This document shows positions 8,061 to 17,720 of a stretch of DNA of 64,000 nucleotides, piece after piece (the stretch's first letter is position 1; every line of letters starts with the position of its first letter). A model generated the notes under the pieces. The model made no database searches and was not told the DNA's origin. It worked only from the letters and a program-made list of their open reading frames with translations. This DNA is from Pseudoalteromonas galatheae (GTDB taxonomy: Bacteria; Pseudomonadota; Gammaproteobacteria; Enterobacterales; Alteromonadaceae): NCBI RefSeq assembly GCF_005886105.2, contig NZ_PNCO02000001.1, forward strand, positions 1,361,001 through 1,425,000, written 5' to 3'. Made by a program: the position numbers and the translations under genes.

Positions 8061-9674
8061 ATGATTCCTTTGATTGCACTTATATTAGTATTAGCTGGCA
8101 GCTTTATCATGGGATTAGCTTTTTCTCCGGCCTTTAAAATATGTCGATTAACTTCTTCGGTCGGTTGGCGAGTGTTGTTAATTCTTATGGCTCTGTTTGA
8201 ACTTGGATATTTGAGCTTTGCCTACTTCCTGTACGATCACAATAGCGCGAGTTTTATTGAGCAAGGCTTAAGTTTAATCCTGTTTCTAGGTTCCATTTTT
8301 GTTTTTGTGGTGAATTGTTTGAGTCTAACTAGCCTGCAAGAATTGAATGAAATTGCAACACAGGCCAAGTATAACGCAGAACATGATTTTTTAACGGATT
8401 TAGAGAATCGCCAGCGTTGCATTGATGCTATTAATGAACGTAAACATCAGCAGCTTGATTTTAGTGTTATTCTGGTAGATTTGAATAATTTCAAGCAGAT
8501 CAATGATGCTAAAGGGCACTTTTTTGGTGATAAATTACTGGTGGAACTGGCGCATAAAATGGGGGCAGCACTGCTTCCTCGTAGCAAGTTATATCGCATG
8601 GGCGGCGATGAATTTATTATTTTAATGGACGTGACAGACGTAAATTGTATTTACTCCCAGAACAATGCGCTGCTGAGTGAGCTAAAGTCAGGTATTGAAG
8701 TTGAAGAGCTACAACTTGACGTGACGTACAGTGCAGGCGCAAGCTTATGGACTAAGTCTCGTCAGCTCGATGTTTTTGAGCTATTGAAGCAAGCTGACAT
8801 CGCTATGTATTCGGCCAAACATAGCCGGCAAAGCATTGTTATTTTTGATGAAGAGCTTCATGAGGGAATTGAAGCCGAATTCCAGATGCTGGCCAATCTA
8901 AAGGTTGCGCTCGCACGTGGTGAACTTGCGCTTCATTATCAACCGATTGTTTGTTCGAAAAGTGGTGATATTCATGGGGTTGAAGCCTTACTTAGATGGC
9001 CGCAGCCAGATGGCTCAATGACAATGCCGGATCAATTTATTGAATTGGCGGAGCGTAATAATTTGATCCGCCAGCTGAGTACATTTGTGATCAATCGTGT
9101 TTTTCAAGATCTCGCTATCTTAACTGAAATAGATAACAAGTTAGTTGTACATATTAATCTTTCTTGTCAGGACTTTGCCGAGCAGAACTTAATTAATACC
9201 CTCGCAATGCTTCTGGATACACACCGAGTAGACCCAACACATATTGTGTTTGAGCTCACGGAAAGTACGGTGATGGAAGAAGTTGAGAAGGCACGGAGCA
9301 TGATTGAAACGTTAATTGATATGGGATTTGCAGTCAGCATTGATGATTTTGGTACTGGTTTTTCTTCATTTTCAATATTAAAGGAGTTACCAATTTCTCA
9401 AATTAAAATTGATGGCTCGTTTGTGAGGCAAAGCCATGAAAGTGAAAAAGATCAAGCCATAGTCGAAACAAGTATGTTTTTAGCGCGTAAATTGAATTGC
9501 AGTATAGTTGCTGAGGGTGTTGAAAGCGATGCCTGCTTGCAGTATTTGTATAGCTTGGATTGTCCTTATATTCAGGGCTTCCAGATCTGTGAACCACTCT
9601 CGCTAAGCGAATGCGTAAAGTGGATTAATTCCCAGAGCATGGTGAGAGGTGCGATGAAAAGGTTAGACGGATGA
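8061..9674 (+). CDS. Membrane GGDEF-EAL protein (c-di-GMP turnover)
   Basis: This is a bifunctional c-di-GMP signalling protein. It has two to three N-terminal membrane helices (from MIPLIALILVLAGSFIMG to about residue 90). A GGDEF domain carries an intact GGDEF motif near residue 181 (YRMGGDEFII). An EAL domain has EALLRW near 308 and DDFGTGFSSF near 427. Both catalytic signatures look complete, so it could make or break c-di-GMP. I take the ATG at 8061, which begins the first membrane helix; the frame can extend to a TTG at 7989, but that adds a Cys-rich segment with no ribosome site. Neither start has a strong Shine-Dalgarno. It is convergent with the LysR gene. Confidence 0.88.
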   Translation: MIPLIALILVLAGSFIMGLAFSPAFKICRLTSSVGWRVLLILMALFELGYLSFAYFLYDHNSASFIEQGLSLILFLGSIFVFVVNCLSLTSLQELNEIATQAKYNAEHDFLTDLENRQRCIDAINERKHQQLDFSVILVDLNNFKQINDAKGHFFGDKLLVELAHKMGAALLPRSKLYRMGGDEFIILMDVTDVNCIYSQNNALLSELKSGIEVEELQLDVTYSAGASLWTKSRQLDVFELLKQADIAMYSAKHSRQSIVIFDEELHEGIEAEFQMLANLKVALARGELALHYQPIVCSKSGDIHGVEALLRWPQPDGSMTMPDQFIELAERNNLIRQLSTFVINRVFQDLAILTEIDNKLVVHINLSCQDFAEQNLINTLAMLLDTHRVDPTHIVFELTESTVMEEVEKARSMIETLIDMGFAVSIDDFGTGFSSFSILKELPISQIKIDGSFVRQSHESEKDQAIVETSMFLARKLNCSIVAEGVESDACLQYLYSLDCPYIQGFQICEPLSLSECVKWINSQSMVRGAMKRLDG

Positions 9675-9725
9675 GAGTAATAATCCTTTTCTACTAAAAG
9701 CTTATTGTCCAGATATACGAGTCAA

Positions 9726-10697
9726 CTAGAACGTCAACATGGGTTTAGGTGGGACGAAGCCATACATTTGTTCAAACCCCGGGATCTCTGTTTCCCAAAT
9801 CGGTGTTTCCTCACCAATATATGCTCTGAATGCATCTAAGAAAAGCCTCGTTCTAACCGGTAAATCTCGGTGAGGGTAGAGGGCATACATCGCAGCGAAG
9901 TCAACTAACTTAATATTCGTTAAAATTGGCTGTAACTTCCCTTCAATAATCTCTTTACCAACTAAAAACGCAGGCGCTACGATGTAGCATGTACCTGATA
10001 ATACACTTTCTAGCAAGGTATCTCCGTCATTGGTTCTAAAGATACTTTTAACAGGCATTTGTTGTTCGATGCCTTGCTCGTCTTGATAGGTGATACTGGT
10101 AAACCTTAGCGCATCACTGGCGTAAGTTGCTGCAGGTAACTCGCTGAGCTCTTCAAGGGAGCTTGGTGTGCCATGGGCTTTTAAGAAGGTTGGGCTTGCT
10201 AATATGAGCAATCGATTGCGTGCAATTCTACGAGCGATAAGCGAAGAATCTTTCGGTTCGCCGACACGAAAAGCTAAATCAAAACCTTCACCGACCAAAT
10301 CTACTAATCTGTCTTCAAGTCGAAGCTCAACCTCGACGTGGGGGAAACGTTTCTGAAAATCGTTAATGACAGGCTGTACATAGCGTCTACCTACTACAGT
10401 GGAGCTCGCAATTTTAAGCAAACCTTTAGGCTCGGTGTGATAATTTTGTGCGATCCGTTGTGTGTCGTTGAGTAATAGCCTTAGCTCCTCTGCTTTTTTT
10501 ACCATCTCAGAACCAGCAGAAGTGAGTGAGAAAGAGCGAGTTGTACGGTTCATTAATCTTACGCCAAGCTCTTCTTCTAATTTGGTCATCTGTTTAGAAA
10601 TGACAGAACGGTCAATATTTCTCAACTGTGCCGCACTGGCAAAGGAACCGCGCTCCACAACGTCTAAAAAGATTAATAATCTGCTGCTAATATCCAT
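9726..10697 (-). CDS. LysR-family transcriptional regulator
   Basis: This 323-residue regulator has an N-terminal winged HTH (MDISSRLLIFLDVVERGSFASAAQLRNIDRSVISKQ) and a LysR substrate-binding domain beginning near GLLKIASSTVVGRRYVQP. The subgroup resembles CrgA/AaeR-like regulators. It is divergent from the reductase at 10863, with 165 bp between starts, the classic layout for LysR proteins controlling a divergent target. The inducer is unknown. Confidence 0.92.
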   Translation of the reverse strand: MDISSRLLIFLDVVERGSFASAAQLRNIDRSVISKQMTKLEEELGVRLMNRTTRSFSLTSAGSEMVKKAEELRLLLNDTQRIAQNYHTEPKGLLKIASSTVVGRRYVQPVINDFQKRFPHVEVELRLEDRLVDLVGEGFDLAFRVGEPKDSSLIARRIARNRLLILASPTFLKAHGTPSSLEELSELPAATYASDALRFTSITYQDEQGIEQQMPVKSIFRTNDGDTLLESVLSGTCYIVAPAFLVGKEIIEGKLQPILTNIKLVDFAAMYALYPHRDLPVRTRLFLDAFRAYIGEETPIWETEIPGFEQMYGFVPPKPMLTF

Positions 10698-10862
10698 GAT
10701 GCGAAAAAGTTCACCAACACTGATGCCATTGTGACACTAAACAATTGGAAATGCGAGTAGCATATTTACACTAATAAAGTTGTGGCTCGTTGCTAACAAT
10801 GGTTTAATGAAGTGAAGCGCATAGGTCAAATTATTTTATTTTTAGACATAAAGTTAAGGTAT

Positions 10863-11843
10863 ATGATGAAAGCAGTCCGATTCAATCACACAAATGGACT
10901 TACCTTCGAGCAGGGAGAAATTAATTTGCCTGAAGCAACGGATGATCAGGTTTTGGTCAAAGTTGAATACGTTGGTTTAAGCTTTATCGATACAAAGGTG
11001 GCCAATTGTCCCTGTGAAGAAACACCAAACAGAGTGTTTGGCGTGGACGCTGTGGGTATTGTGGAAAAAGCATGTAAAACAGGGTTTCCAGAGCCGGGAA
11101 CTCGAGTATTCTGGCACGGCGATATTCGAGAGCATGGTACGATGAGTGAATTTGCCTTGGTGCCAAGTCATGCACTTACTGTCTTGCCAACAAACGTCGA
11201 TGGAAAACTGGCCGCAGCTTCAATTGCTCCAGCAATGTGCGCGTTAATAGCTCTTTTCAAACTGCAGTTAAATGCTGGGGATACGGTCTTAATCGAATCG
11301 GCTCATCACCCAGTTGGTCAAATGGCGATACAATTTGCAAAACAGTTGGGTTTGGGCGTTGCGGCATGTTCTGAATCTAAGCATAAAAAGCTGCTTGAGA
11401 AACTAGGCGCGGATCTGGTGTATTGTCATCCTGACTTTGCGGGTTTGGCTGATGCGTTGCAGCTTCACTTTGGTGCCGCAGAGGTACAAGGTGCGTTGGA
11501 CGTGACGGGCACACATACTCAGCAACTGATTGCGCACTTGACATTTTGTGGCCGCGTCAGCTGCCTAGCTGGGTTGCCAGCCATTGAACAGCATATATTG
11601 ATGAAGAAAGCCCCCAATATAGGAATTGTTTCCTTATGCGGCAGCTGGCTTTCAAATAGCGTCTGTGCACAGCAAAGAATGGCATTTATTGGAAACGCGC
11701 TTGCAGAAAAGCTTGAAAAAAATGAAATCACTTTGCAGCAACTTGAGTCAATTTCGCCGCAGCATGATGCGATAATAGAAACACTGGAAAAACTGGGAAG
11801 CTGCGATAATATCGCGTTTTTTGTGGCAGATATGGAACGCTAG
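10863..11843 (+). CDS. Medium-chain zinc-type alcohol dehydrogenase/quinone reductase-like protein
   Basis: This NAD(P)H-dependent oxidoreductase belongs to the MDR superfamily. A GroES-like N-terminal domain (KAVRFNHTNGLTFEQGEI) is followed by a Rossmann domain (GDTVLIESAHHPVGQMAIQFAKQLG), in which HHPVG replaces the usual GAAGGVG. No structural-zinc Cys cluster is seen, which fits the quinone-reductase branch. The start at 10863 (or the adjacent ATG at 10866) follows TTAAGGTAT; the upstream frame to 10812 is not supported. It is divergent from a LysR gene that probably regulates it. The substrate is not predictable. Confidence 0.82.
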   Translation: MMKAVRFNHTNGLTFEQGEINLPEATDDQVLVKVEYVGLSFIDTKVANCPCEETPNRVFGVDAVGIVEKACKTGFPEPGTRVFWHGDIREHGTMSEFALVPSHALTVLPTNVDGKLAAASIAPAMCALIALFKLQLNAGDTVLIESAHHPVGQMAIQFAKQLGLGVAACSESKHKKLLEKLGADLVYCHPDFAGLADALQLHFGAAEVQGALDVTGTHTQQLIAHLTFCGRVSCLAGLPAIEQHILMKKAPNIGIVSLCGSWLSNSVCAQQRMAFIGNALAEKLEKNEITLQQLESISPQHDAIIETLEKLGSCDNIAFFVADMER

Positions 11844-11886
11844 CCTCCAGCAACAACGGTAATTTATCCCCTTCACGCAATAATCG

Positions 11887-11913
11887 TGAGCTTGGCTGCA
11901 ATCGCCAAGCTCA
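11887..11913. terminator. Hairpin after the MDR gene
   Basis: TGAGCTTGGC (11887-11896) pairs perfectly with GCCAAGCTCA (11904-11913) across a 7-nt loop. There is no T-run. The rest of the 11844-12164 spacer shows no other clear feature. Confidence 0.55.
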
Positions 11914-12164
11914 GCGAGCAAATAAATTGATACAATTTCTGACATTTTTCGTCGTTTGATCCCCGTATACTTCCCGTAGGCCTTGTCATAACAGTAATAC
12001 GCCTTTTATTTCTGACTTTATAAAAAGCGGTTGTCATCGTGAGCCTCTATTTTACATTGCGTTAATTGATGTCGGTTAGGCATTAATTTGGTGCAGATTG
12101 GTATGTTTATTTGCACTCGTCAAATTGGATAGACTAGTGTCATCAGTTTAATAAGGATTAAACA

Positions 12165-12752
12165 ATGAAAAAGTTACTCGTTATTTTCAGTTTTCTCATT
12201 TTCTCAGGCTTCGCTTCTGCGAATGACACGCCTTACGAGTTAATTAATCACGTTGGCGATAAACTATTTGCCGACATAAAAACGGTTAATCAAGATGGCA
12301 AGGCGACGGAAACTCAGATGAAAGGCATTGTACGTAGCCGTTTAATGCCGCACATAGATGTCAAGTTTGTATCTTTTAAATTACTTGGCAAACACATCAA
12401 AGGGTTAAAGCGAGATGAAGCGATTGAATTTATCAATGCAGTAGATAAGTATCTTGTAGCCACCTATGCCAATGCACTTTTGCAGTATAAAGGTCAAGAT
12501 GTATTGTTTGAAGAATTACCAGTTTCTGACGGCGCTGATTTTGCCACAGTCAAGGTGGTAATAAAAGAGCAATCAAAACCGGATATTGATATGCATTTTA
12601 AGTTTCGCCAAAGCAAAGACGGCAGTTGGAAAGTCTATGACATGGTTGCTGAAGGTATTTCTTTATTGAGTGCTAAGCAAAAAGAGATCACGATGAGAAT
12701 TTCAGAAGTAGGTTTAGCTCAGGTTACGGCTGAATTGAAGAGCAAAGCATAA
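12165..12752 (+). CDS. mlaC: MlaC/Ttg2D-family phospholipid-binding protein, standalone
   Basis: This periplasmic protein of the MlaC family carries phospholipid between the outer and inner membranes. It has a signal peptide (MKKLLVIFSFLIFSGFASA) and then the MlaC domain (YELINHVGDKLFADIKT, MPHIDVKFVSFKLLG, a conserved DGSWKVYDM near the end). At 195 residues it is a normal length. AAGGATTAAACA precedes the start. It stands alone: no mlaE, mlaD, mlaF or mlaB is near, unlike the usual mla operon, so it may be a second copy or a specialised carrier. It ends at an intrinsic terminator. Confidence 0.88.
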   Translation: MKKLLVIFSFLIFSGFASANDTPYELINHVGDKLFADIKTVNQDGKATETQMKGIVRSRLMPHIDVKFVSFKLLGKHIKGLKRDEAIEFINAVDKYLVATYANALLQYKGQDVLFEELPVSDGADFATVKVVIKEQSKPDIDMHFKFRQSKDGSWKVYDMVAEGISLLSAKQKEITMRISEVGLAQVTAELKSKA

Positions 12753-12784
12753 ATCAAATTACTTCCCCCGACTTTGAAGTAACC

Positions 12785-12820
12785 AAAAGAGCACATCATG
12801 ATTGATATGCTCTTTTTTTT
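12785..12820. terminator. Intrinsic terminator between mlaC and the ldhA-like gene
   Basis: AAAAGAGCACATCA pairs with TGATATGCTCTTTT around the loop TGAT with one mismatch, followed by a T-run. The left A-run and right T-run suit both convergent genes. Confidence 0.88.
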
Positions 12821-12830
12821 GGTTCTGAAA

Positions 12831-13811
12831 TTAGATTACTTGGTTTATCAACGGCTTTTCCAGTCTTGCTGCGTCGAGGTTTTCACAGGTTATTGTTGCA
12901 ATTTGTTTTAGTGCTTCTTTGGTAAAGAAGCCTTGATGCCCTGTAACTAGTACGTTGGGGAAGCTAACCAAACGCGAGAAAACATCATCTTGAATTATTT
13001 CTTCACTATGGTTTTTAAAAAATAGCTCTGACTCTTGTTCATACACATCTAAGCCGAGATAACCGAGTTGTTTAGACTTGAGCGCGGCGATACAGGCTTT
13101 GCTATCTAACAGGGCGCCTCTACTGGTGTTAATAAGCATCACACCCGCTTTCATTTTGGCAAACGCAGCATCATCGATAATATGATGGGTATTTTCATTA
13201 AGCGGACAGTGCAGACTAATAATATCCGATTGTGCTAGTAAGATATCTAGAGAGACCAAAGTGTAGGGGCCTTCTCCAACGTTTGGGTCATAAACTAATA
13301 CATTGGCACCAAAGCCGTTCAAGATACTGACCAATGCTTGCCCAATTTTGCCACAACCGATGATACCGACCGTTTTATTATAAATATTAAAACCTAGTAA
13401 ACCGTTGAGATCAAAGTTATCTTCTCGAACTCGATTATAGGCCTTATGAGTTTTGCGGCTGAGCGTTAGCATTAACGCGATACAGTGCTCTGCAACCGCT
13501 TCAGGACTGTAGGCTGGCACACGGACAACATTTATACCACGCAGCTTTGCTTGTCGAATATCAACGTTATTGAAACCTGCGCAGCGTAGGGCGATGAATT
13601 TAACACCATAGTCAGCGAGTTTATCAATCACTTGCGCATTTACAGAATCGTTTACAAATACACAAACCGCGTCATAGTGCTGACACAGTGAAACTGTGTT
13701 TTCATTGAGTGACTCGCTAATAAAGCTTATTTCAAGTTCTGAGTAAATATTTACAGCTTGCTCAAAAAATGGCACTTCATAGTTTTGCGAACTGAATAGG
13801 GCGATTCTCAT
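12831..13811 (-). CDS. D-lactate dehydrogenase-like 2-hydroxyacid dehydrogenase
   Basis: This is probably an NADH-dependent D-lactate dehydrogenase of the LdhA type, reducing pyruvate during fermentation. Its 326 residues show the NAD-binding loop VGIIGCGKIGQALVSIL, the catalytic Arg in INTSRGALLD, the Glu in DVYEQES, and the His in VTGHQGFF. The family marker RCAGFNNVD is present. Its start lies inside the end of the upstream glutathione peroxidase gene (35-nt overlap), so the two are probably co-transcribed and translation is linked. Confidence 0.88.
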   Translation of the reverse strand: MRIALFSSQNYEVPFFEQAVNIYSELEISFISESLNENTVSLCQHYDAVCVFVNDSVNAQVIDKLADYGVKFIALRCAGFNNVDIRQAKLRGINVVRVPAYSPEAVAEHCIALMLTLSRKTHKAYNRVREDNFDLNGLLGFNIYNKTVGIIGCGKIGQALVSILNGFGANVLVYDPNVGEGPYTLVSLDILLAQSDIISLHCPLNENTHHIIDDAAFAKMKAGVMLINTSRGALLDSKACIAALKSKQLGYLGLDVYEQESELFFKNHSEEIIQDDVFSRLVSFPNVLVTGHQGFFTKEALKQIATITCENLDAARLEKPLINQVI

Positions 13812-14292
13812 GATTAATGTGGCTCTCTATCACTGATTTAAGCGTTTCTGGTTTAGTTCTTGGGGCATATCTAGATACTAGCATGCCTTCTGAGTTTATT
13901 AGAAACTTGGTAAAATTCCATTTAATTGCACGGTTTTGCGCGATACCACGGGTATGAGATTTTAAGTAGCTAAACAATGGATGTGCATCAGGTCCGTTGA
14001 CTTGTGTTTTAGTACAGATCTTAAAGCTTAAATTGAAATGTGTATTGTAAAACTCTTTAAGCATTTCATCTTCAAGTGGCTCGTTGCGACCAAACTGATT
14101 GCAAGGAAAGGCCAATACCTCAAATCCAAAAGGTTTGTATTTGCTGTATAGCTTTTCAAGTGCAGAAAGTTGTGGCGCAAAGCTACATTTACTCGCAATG
14201 TTAACGATCAATAACGGTCTTCCCGCCAGAGACTGTAATGGCAAAACTTGGCCATCAATAAGTTGTGCACTAAAACGATAAATATTCTCCAT
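13777..14292 (-). CDS. Glutathione peroxidase family protein
   Basis: This thiol peroxidase reduces hydroperoxides. It is 171 residues, cytoplasmic (no signal peptide), with the peroxidatic Cys36 in NIASKCSFAPQ, the Gln in FPCNQFG and the Trp/Asn in KWNFTKF, making a complete catalytic tetrad. Cys rather than selenocysteine is used. It overlaps the 5' end of the ldhA-like gene. An anaerobic/oxidative-stress pairing is suggested by context only. Confidence 0.92.
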   Translation of the reverse strand: MENIYRFSAQLIDGQVLPLQSLAGRPLLIVNIASKCSFAPQLSALEKLYSKYKPFGFEVLAFPCNQFGRNEPLEDEMLKEFYNTHFNLSFKICTKTQVNGPDAHPLFSYLKSHTRGIAQNRAIKWNFTKFLINSEGMLVSRYAPRTKPETLKSVIESHINHENRPIQFAKL

Positions 14293-14420
14293 CCTTTCAG
14301 GCTCCGTGTGATTTATTCATGTTATTCGGTATCAAAGCGGTTTTTTCATTTGCTATGACAGAGGTGCTCGGGTATAAAAACTCCATTCTTATTAAGATAA
14401 CAACGAAATAGGACAGAAAT

Positions 14421-15308
14421 ATGTCAGTGAAAGTCGCATTTATAGGATTAGGCGTCATGGGGTATCCAATGGCTGGGCATTTGCAAAAAGCGGGTCACCA
14501 AGTCACGGTATATAATCGTACTACCAGCAAAGCCGAAAAATGGGCCGAGGAGTATGCTGGCAACTTTGCAGTTACACCTAAAGACGCAGCGACTGACTGT
14601 GATTTTGTGTTTATGTGTGTTGGCAATGATGACGATTTACGCTCAGTCGTATATGGCGAAAGTGGTGTATTAGCGGGAGTGAAGCCGGGAGCGGTGATAA
14701 TTGATCATACTACAACATCTGCAAAAGTTGCCCGTGAAATAGCGCAAGAAGCCAAGAAATTAAAAGTTGAATTTCTAGATGCTCCTGTATCTGGAGGCCA
14801 GGCTGGTGCAGAGAATGGCGTGTTGACGGTAATGGTTGGCGGAGACGAAAGTACGTTTGCAAAAGCACAACCAATCATGGCCGCGTTTGCTCGCTTTAGC
14901 CAATTAATTGGAGAAGTGGGTGCTGGGCAGCTTTGTAAAATGGTTAATCAAATCTGTATCGCGGGTGTGGTGCAAGGGCTCGCAGAAGGCTTGCACTTTG
15001 CTAAAAAAGCGGGTCTTGATGGTGAAAAGGTGATTGAAACGATTGCCAAGGGTGCGGCTGGCTCTTGGCAAATGGAGAATCGTTATAAAACCATGTTAGC
15101 AGGCGAATATGACTTTGGTTTTGCAGTCGATTGGATGAGAAAAGATTTAGGCATTGCGCTAGACGAGTCAAGAAGTAACGGCGCAAATTTGGCGCTTACA
15201 GCTTTAGTGGATCAATATTATGCGGATGTTCAAGCGCTTGGCGGCAACCGTTTTGATACCTCAAGTCTACTGGCTAGGCTTGACGCTATTCACGACAAAA
15301 GCAAATAA
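14421..15308 (+). CDS. 3-hydroxyisobutyrate dehydrogenase-family oxidoreductase
   Basis: This NAD(P)-dependent beta-hydroxyacid dehydrogenase (3-HIBADH/GarR/GlyR superfamily) is 295 residues long. The Rossmann loop is AFIGLGVMGYPMAGHL, the substrate signature is FLDAPVSGGQAGAENG, and the catalytic Lys lies in GAGQLCKMVNQI. The substrate could be 3-hydroxyisobutyrate, tartronate semialdehyde or a succinic semialdehyde-type compound; the context does not decide. It is monocistronic, followed by a MITE-like repeat. Confidence 0.88.
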   Translation: MSVKVAFIGLGVMGYPMAGHLQKAGHQVTVYNRTTSKAEKWAEEYAGNFAVTPKDAATDCDFVFMCVGNDDDLRSVVYGESGVLAGVKPGAVIIDHTTTSAKVAREIAQEAKKLKVEFLDAPVSGGQAGAENGVLTVMVGGDESTFAKAQPIMAAFARFSQLIGEVGAGQLCKMVNQICIAGVVQGLAEGLHFAKKAGLDGEKVIETIAKGAAGSWQMENRYKTMLAGEYDFGFAVDWMRKDLGIALDESRSNGANLALTALVDQYYADVQALGGNRFDTSSLLARLDAIHDKSK

Positions 15309-15328
15309 CCCTTTCTTTTCTAATCTAA

Positions 15329-15534
15329 TACCAGTTGTATTAAGTAAATGATCTATTTTGAAGCGGGAAATAGCTTTAGTAGCACCGCTCTCGCGTCCTG
15401 CTACCGCTAAGGTACCTATATCCATATAGGCAAGGCAAAATTTTGCTATTTAGTTGTTCTAAATGAGAAATTTTTAACGAAGCTAATATGCTATTTCACC
15501 CTTCGAATTGATTAGAGAATTAATTCAATTGGTA
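15329..15534 (+). repeat. MITE-like repeat A, copy 1
   Basis: This is a 206-bp non-coding element. It begins TACCAGTTGTATTAA and ends TTAATTCAATTGGTA, with imperfect terminal inverted repeats of about 45 bp. TAA flanks both sides (15326-15328 and 15535-15537), consistent with a 3-bp target duplication. It contains the palindrome CCTATATCCATATAGG. An almost identical inverted copy lies at 42849-43055. Confidence 0.88.
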
Positions 15535-15560
15535 TAAGTAGCTTAAGGTCGGGTTAGTTG

Positions 15561-16277
15561 TTATGGCTGCGCTACATTGGTGATAAATTGCTGATGTAGT
15601 GCGCTGAGATTCGTCAGTATTGCGTCTTTACCTTTGATATCGCTGCGTTTAAGCACTGCACCAATCGCGTCAACGGATTGCAGCGAGGCAAGTTTTGATG
15701 CCGTTAGCTGGTGGCTAATATGCCAAGGCTCCGCAGCAACTCCCCCTCGGTAACAATCATAAGGCCGATAGAAACCAAAAGTTGCTAAATGCGCATCAAG
15801 CCACAGCGAAAATTTGTGCTGATGTCCATCTTTCTGGTATTCCCACGGTTCCAGTTGTAGTGATTGCCCTGCTGGTACAAGGTTTTTGGCGAACACATCC
15901 AGATCAGTGCCCAAATGGTGGCGACTAGCACCAGGTAGGGCGGAGAACAACATAATTGCTTTTACTTTGTCGATGTCTGAGAGGTTACTCAGTTCTATCT
16001 CTTGATTAGTGATACCAAAAACAGGACGGCGCATTGCAAACTTGCTATTCCAAATCGCTTTTTGCCTTTCAAATCCTCGATATGCGGACGCCATGTAAAA
16101 CTCAAAACCTGCCTTTTTCGCAGCTTTAGAGAGGTCATTGAGATCGGAAACTATTGCGCTATGCACGTGGCGACCATGGTAAAACACCAGATGTGATTCG
16201 TTGACGCCACAAGCGCTACATTCAGCGCTTGTAAGCATATAGTTGCTAGGCAAGTAACTTCTCCAAGATCTTTTCAT
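15561..16277 (-). CDS. M15-family peptidase (VanY/D-Ala-D-Ala carboxypeptidase-like)
   Basis: This is a zinc peptidase of the VanY/LD-D-carboxypeptidase type acting on cell-wall peptides. The M15 metal motifs are present: [11 protein letters not shown] (S-x-H-x-x-G-x-x-x-D) and AEPWHISH (E-x-W-H). It has 238 residues and no clear signal peptide, so a cytoplasmic recycling role is possible. The start is uncertain. The ATG at 16277 overlaps dapE by 32 nt and has no ribosome site. A TTG at 16253 has GGAG 7 nt upstream, and an ATG at 16238 lies just after the dapE stop. It is the last gene of the ACT-EIIA-ArsC-dapE run. Confidence 0.85.
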   Translation of the reverse strand: MKRSWRSYLPSNYMLTSAECSACGVNESHLVFYHGRHVHSAIVSDLNDLSKAAKKAGFEFYMASAYRGFERQKAIWNSKFAMRRPVFGITNQEIELSNLSDIDKVKAIMLFSALPGASRHHLGTDLDVFAKNLVPAGQSLQLEPWEYQKDGHQHKFSLWLDAHLATFGFYRPYDCYRGGVAAEPWHISHQLTASKLASLQSVDAIGAVLKRSDIKGKDAILTNLSALHQQFITNVAQP

Positions 16278-17373
16278 AGATTAAGGCTAATTGATCTAGG
16301 TCTTTGCAGCTCACGCATTCATCGACTTGATGGATTGTGGCATTAATTGGGCCAAGCTCAATTACCTTACATCCCGTTTGGGCAATAAACCGGCCATCCG
16401 ATGTGCCACCTGAAGTTTCCGGTGTGGTTTGCCTTCCCGTCACTTCTTTGATGGCTGCAATCGTCACATCGAGCAACGGACCTGGTTCAGTTAAAAACGG
16501 TAAGCCATTCAGTACCCAATTAAGCTCATAATCAAGTTGATGCTTGTCTAGAATAGCAATAACGCGCTGTTTGAGCTCATCGGCTGTAACTTCGGTGCTA
16601 AAACGGAAGTTAAACTGTACTTGCAGGGAACCTGGTATCACGTTGCCAGCCCCTGTTCCGCCATTGATATTGGACACTTGGAAGCTTGTTGCGGGGAAAA
16701 ATGCATTCCCTTGATCCCACTCGGTCTGACTGAGTTCAGCAATCGCCGCCGCAGACAAGTGAATGGGGTTTTTAGCAAGGTGAGGGTAAGCTACGTGACC
16801 TTGTTTTCCAATCACTTTTAGGTGTCCTGTGAGTGAACCGCGGCGACCATTTTTTACTACGTCGCCAAGTTTATGGCGCGATGAAGGTTCACCGACTAAG
16901 CACATATCAATTTTTTCGTTGCGGGCTTCTAATAAATCTACAACTCGAGTTGTGCCGTTCACGAAAGGGCCTTCCTCATCAGAGGTTATCAAAAAAGATA
17001 GTGACCCTTTGTGGTTGGGGTGTTTTTCGATGAACCGTTCCGTTGCCACGATCATAGCTGCAAGTGAGCCTTTCATGTCAGCAGCTCCACGGCCATGCAA
17101 CATGTCATTTTCAATCACTGCAGCAAATGGCGGGTGTTGCCATTGACTCTCGTCGCCAACCGGTACTACATCAGTGTGTCCAGCAAAGCAAAAATGTGGT
17201 CCGCTGTCGCCTTTTCGTGCCCATGTGTTGAGGGTATCAACAAAGAAGTGTTCTTCGATGGTAAAGCCAAGCTTTGCTAGGCGTTCATTCATTAATTGTT
17301 GGCAACCAGCATCATCAGGTGTAACAGAAGCCCTTTGGATCAGAGCTTGAGCGAGCTTAACTACTTCGCTCAT
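16246..17373 (-). CDS. dapE: Succinyl-diaminopimelate desuccinylase (DapE)
   Basis: DapE releases L,L-diaminopimelate for lysine and peptidoglycan synthesis. It is a 375-residue M20 metallopeptidase-fold enzyme with metal-binding [20 protein letters not shown] and DEEGPF, and a late His in [11 protein letters not shown]. It begins at the stop of the ArsC-like gene. The same arsC-like/dapE adjacency is common in gammaproteobacteria. Confidence 0.96.
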   Translation of the reverse strand: MSEVVKLAQALIQRASVTPDDAGCQQLMNERLAKLGFTIEEHFFVDTLNTWARKGDSGPHFCFAGHTDVVPVGDESQWQHPPFAAVIENDMLHGRGAADMKGSLAAMIVATERFIEKHPNHKGSLSFLITSDEEGPFVNGTTRVVDLLEARNEKIDMCLVGEPSSRHKLGDVVKNGRRGSLTGHLKVIGKQGHVAYPHLAKNPIHLSAAAIAELSQTEWDQGNAFFPATSFQVSNINGGTGAGNVIPGSLQVQFNFRFSTEVTADELKQRVIAILDKHQLDYELNWVLNGLPFLTEPGPLLDVTIAAIKEVTGRQTTPETSGGTSDGRFIAQTGCKVIELGPINATIHQVDECVSCKDLDQLALIYEKILEKLLA

Positions 17374-17720
17374 TAGGCAAAAATCTCATCATACTGCGCA
17401 GCTTTAAAACCCAAGTGATATTGACCTTGGTACTGCAAAATAGGGCGCTTTATCATGGCTGGTGCCGCCAAAAGGTGTTGTTTCGCTGACTGCGCATCGA
17501 GATTTTGTTTTTGTTCTTCGCTAAGCGCTCGGTATGTGGTCCCGCGTTTGTTTAACACGTTTTCCCAGCCAAGTTGGTCAATAAAAGTAGTGAGTAGAGC
17601 TTCGTCTAATCCATCTTTGCGGTAGTCGTGAAAAGTGAATTCGATATTGTTGTCTTGAAGATATTTTTTGGCTTTTTTAATGGTATCGCAGTTGCTGATC
17701 CCATACATGGTGATTGTCAT
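17373..17720 (-). CDS. ArsC/Spx-like (YffB-type) protein
   Basis: This is a 115-residue thioredoxin-fold protein of the ArsC/YffB family, opening with [20 protein letters not shown]. It has a single active-site-position Cys followed by D-T-I rather than CxxC, and a conserved Arg in MIKRPIL. The start at 17720 gives the family N-terminus; the longer frame to 17792 overlaps the upstream gene. YffB-like proteins have no firmly known physiological role, and arsenate reduction should not be assumed. It sits between the EIIA-like gene and dapE. Confidence 0.88.
   Translation of the reverse strand: MTITMYGISNCDTIKKAKKYLQDNNIEFTFHDYRKDGLDEALLTTFIDQLGWENVLNKRGTTYRALSEEQKQNLDAQSAKQHLLAAPAMIKRPILQYQGQYHLGFKAAQYDEIFA

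Noticed and set aside
13777..13811. 35-nt overlap of the glutathione peroxidase and ldhA-like genes as a possible fusion or error
   Set aside because: Both proteins are full length with complete catalytic residues; overlaps of this size are common in co-transcribed genes.
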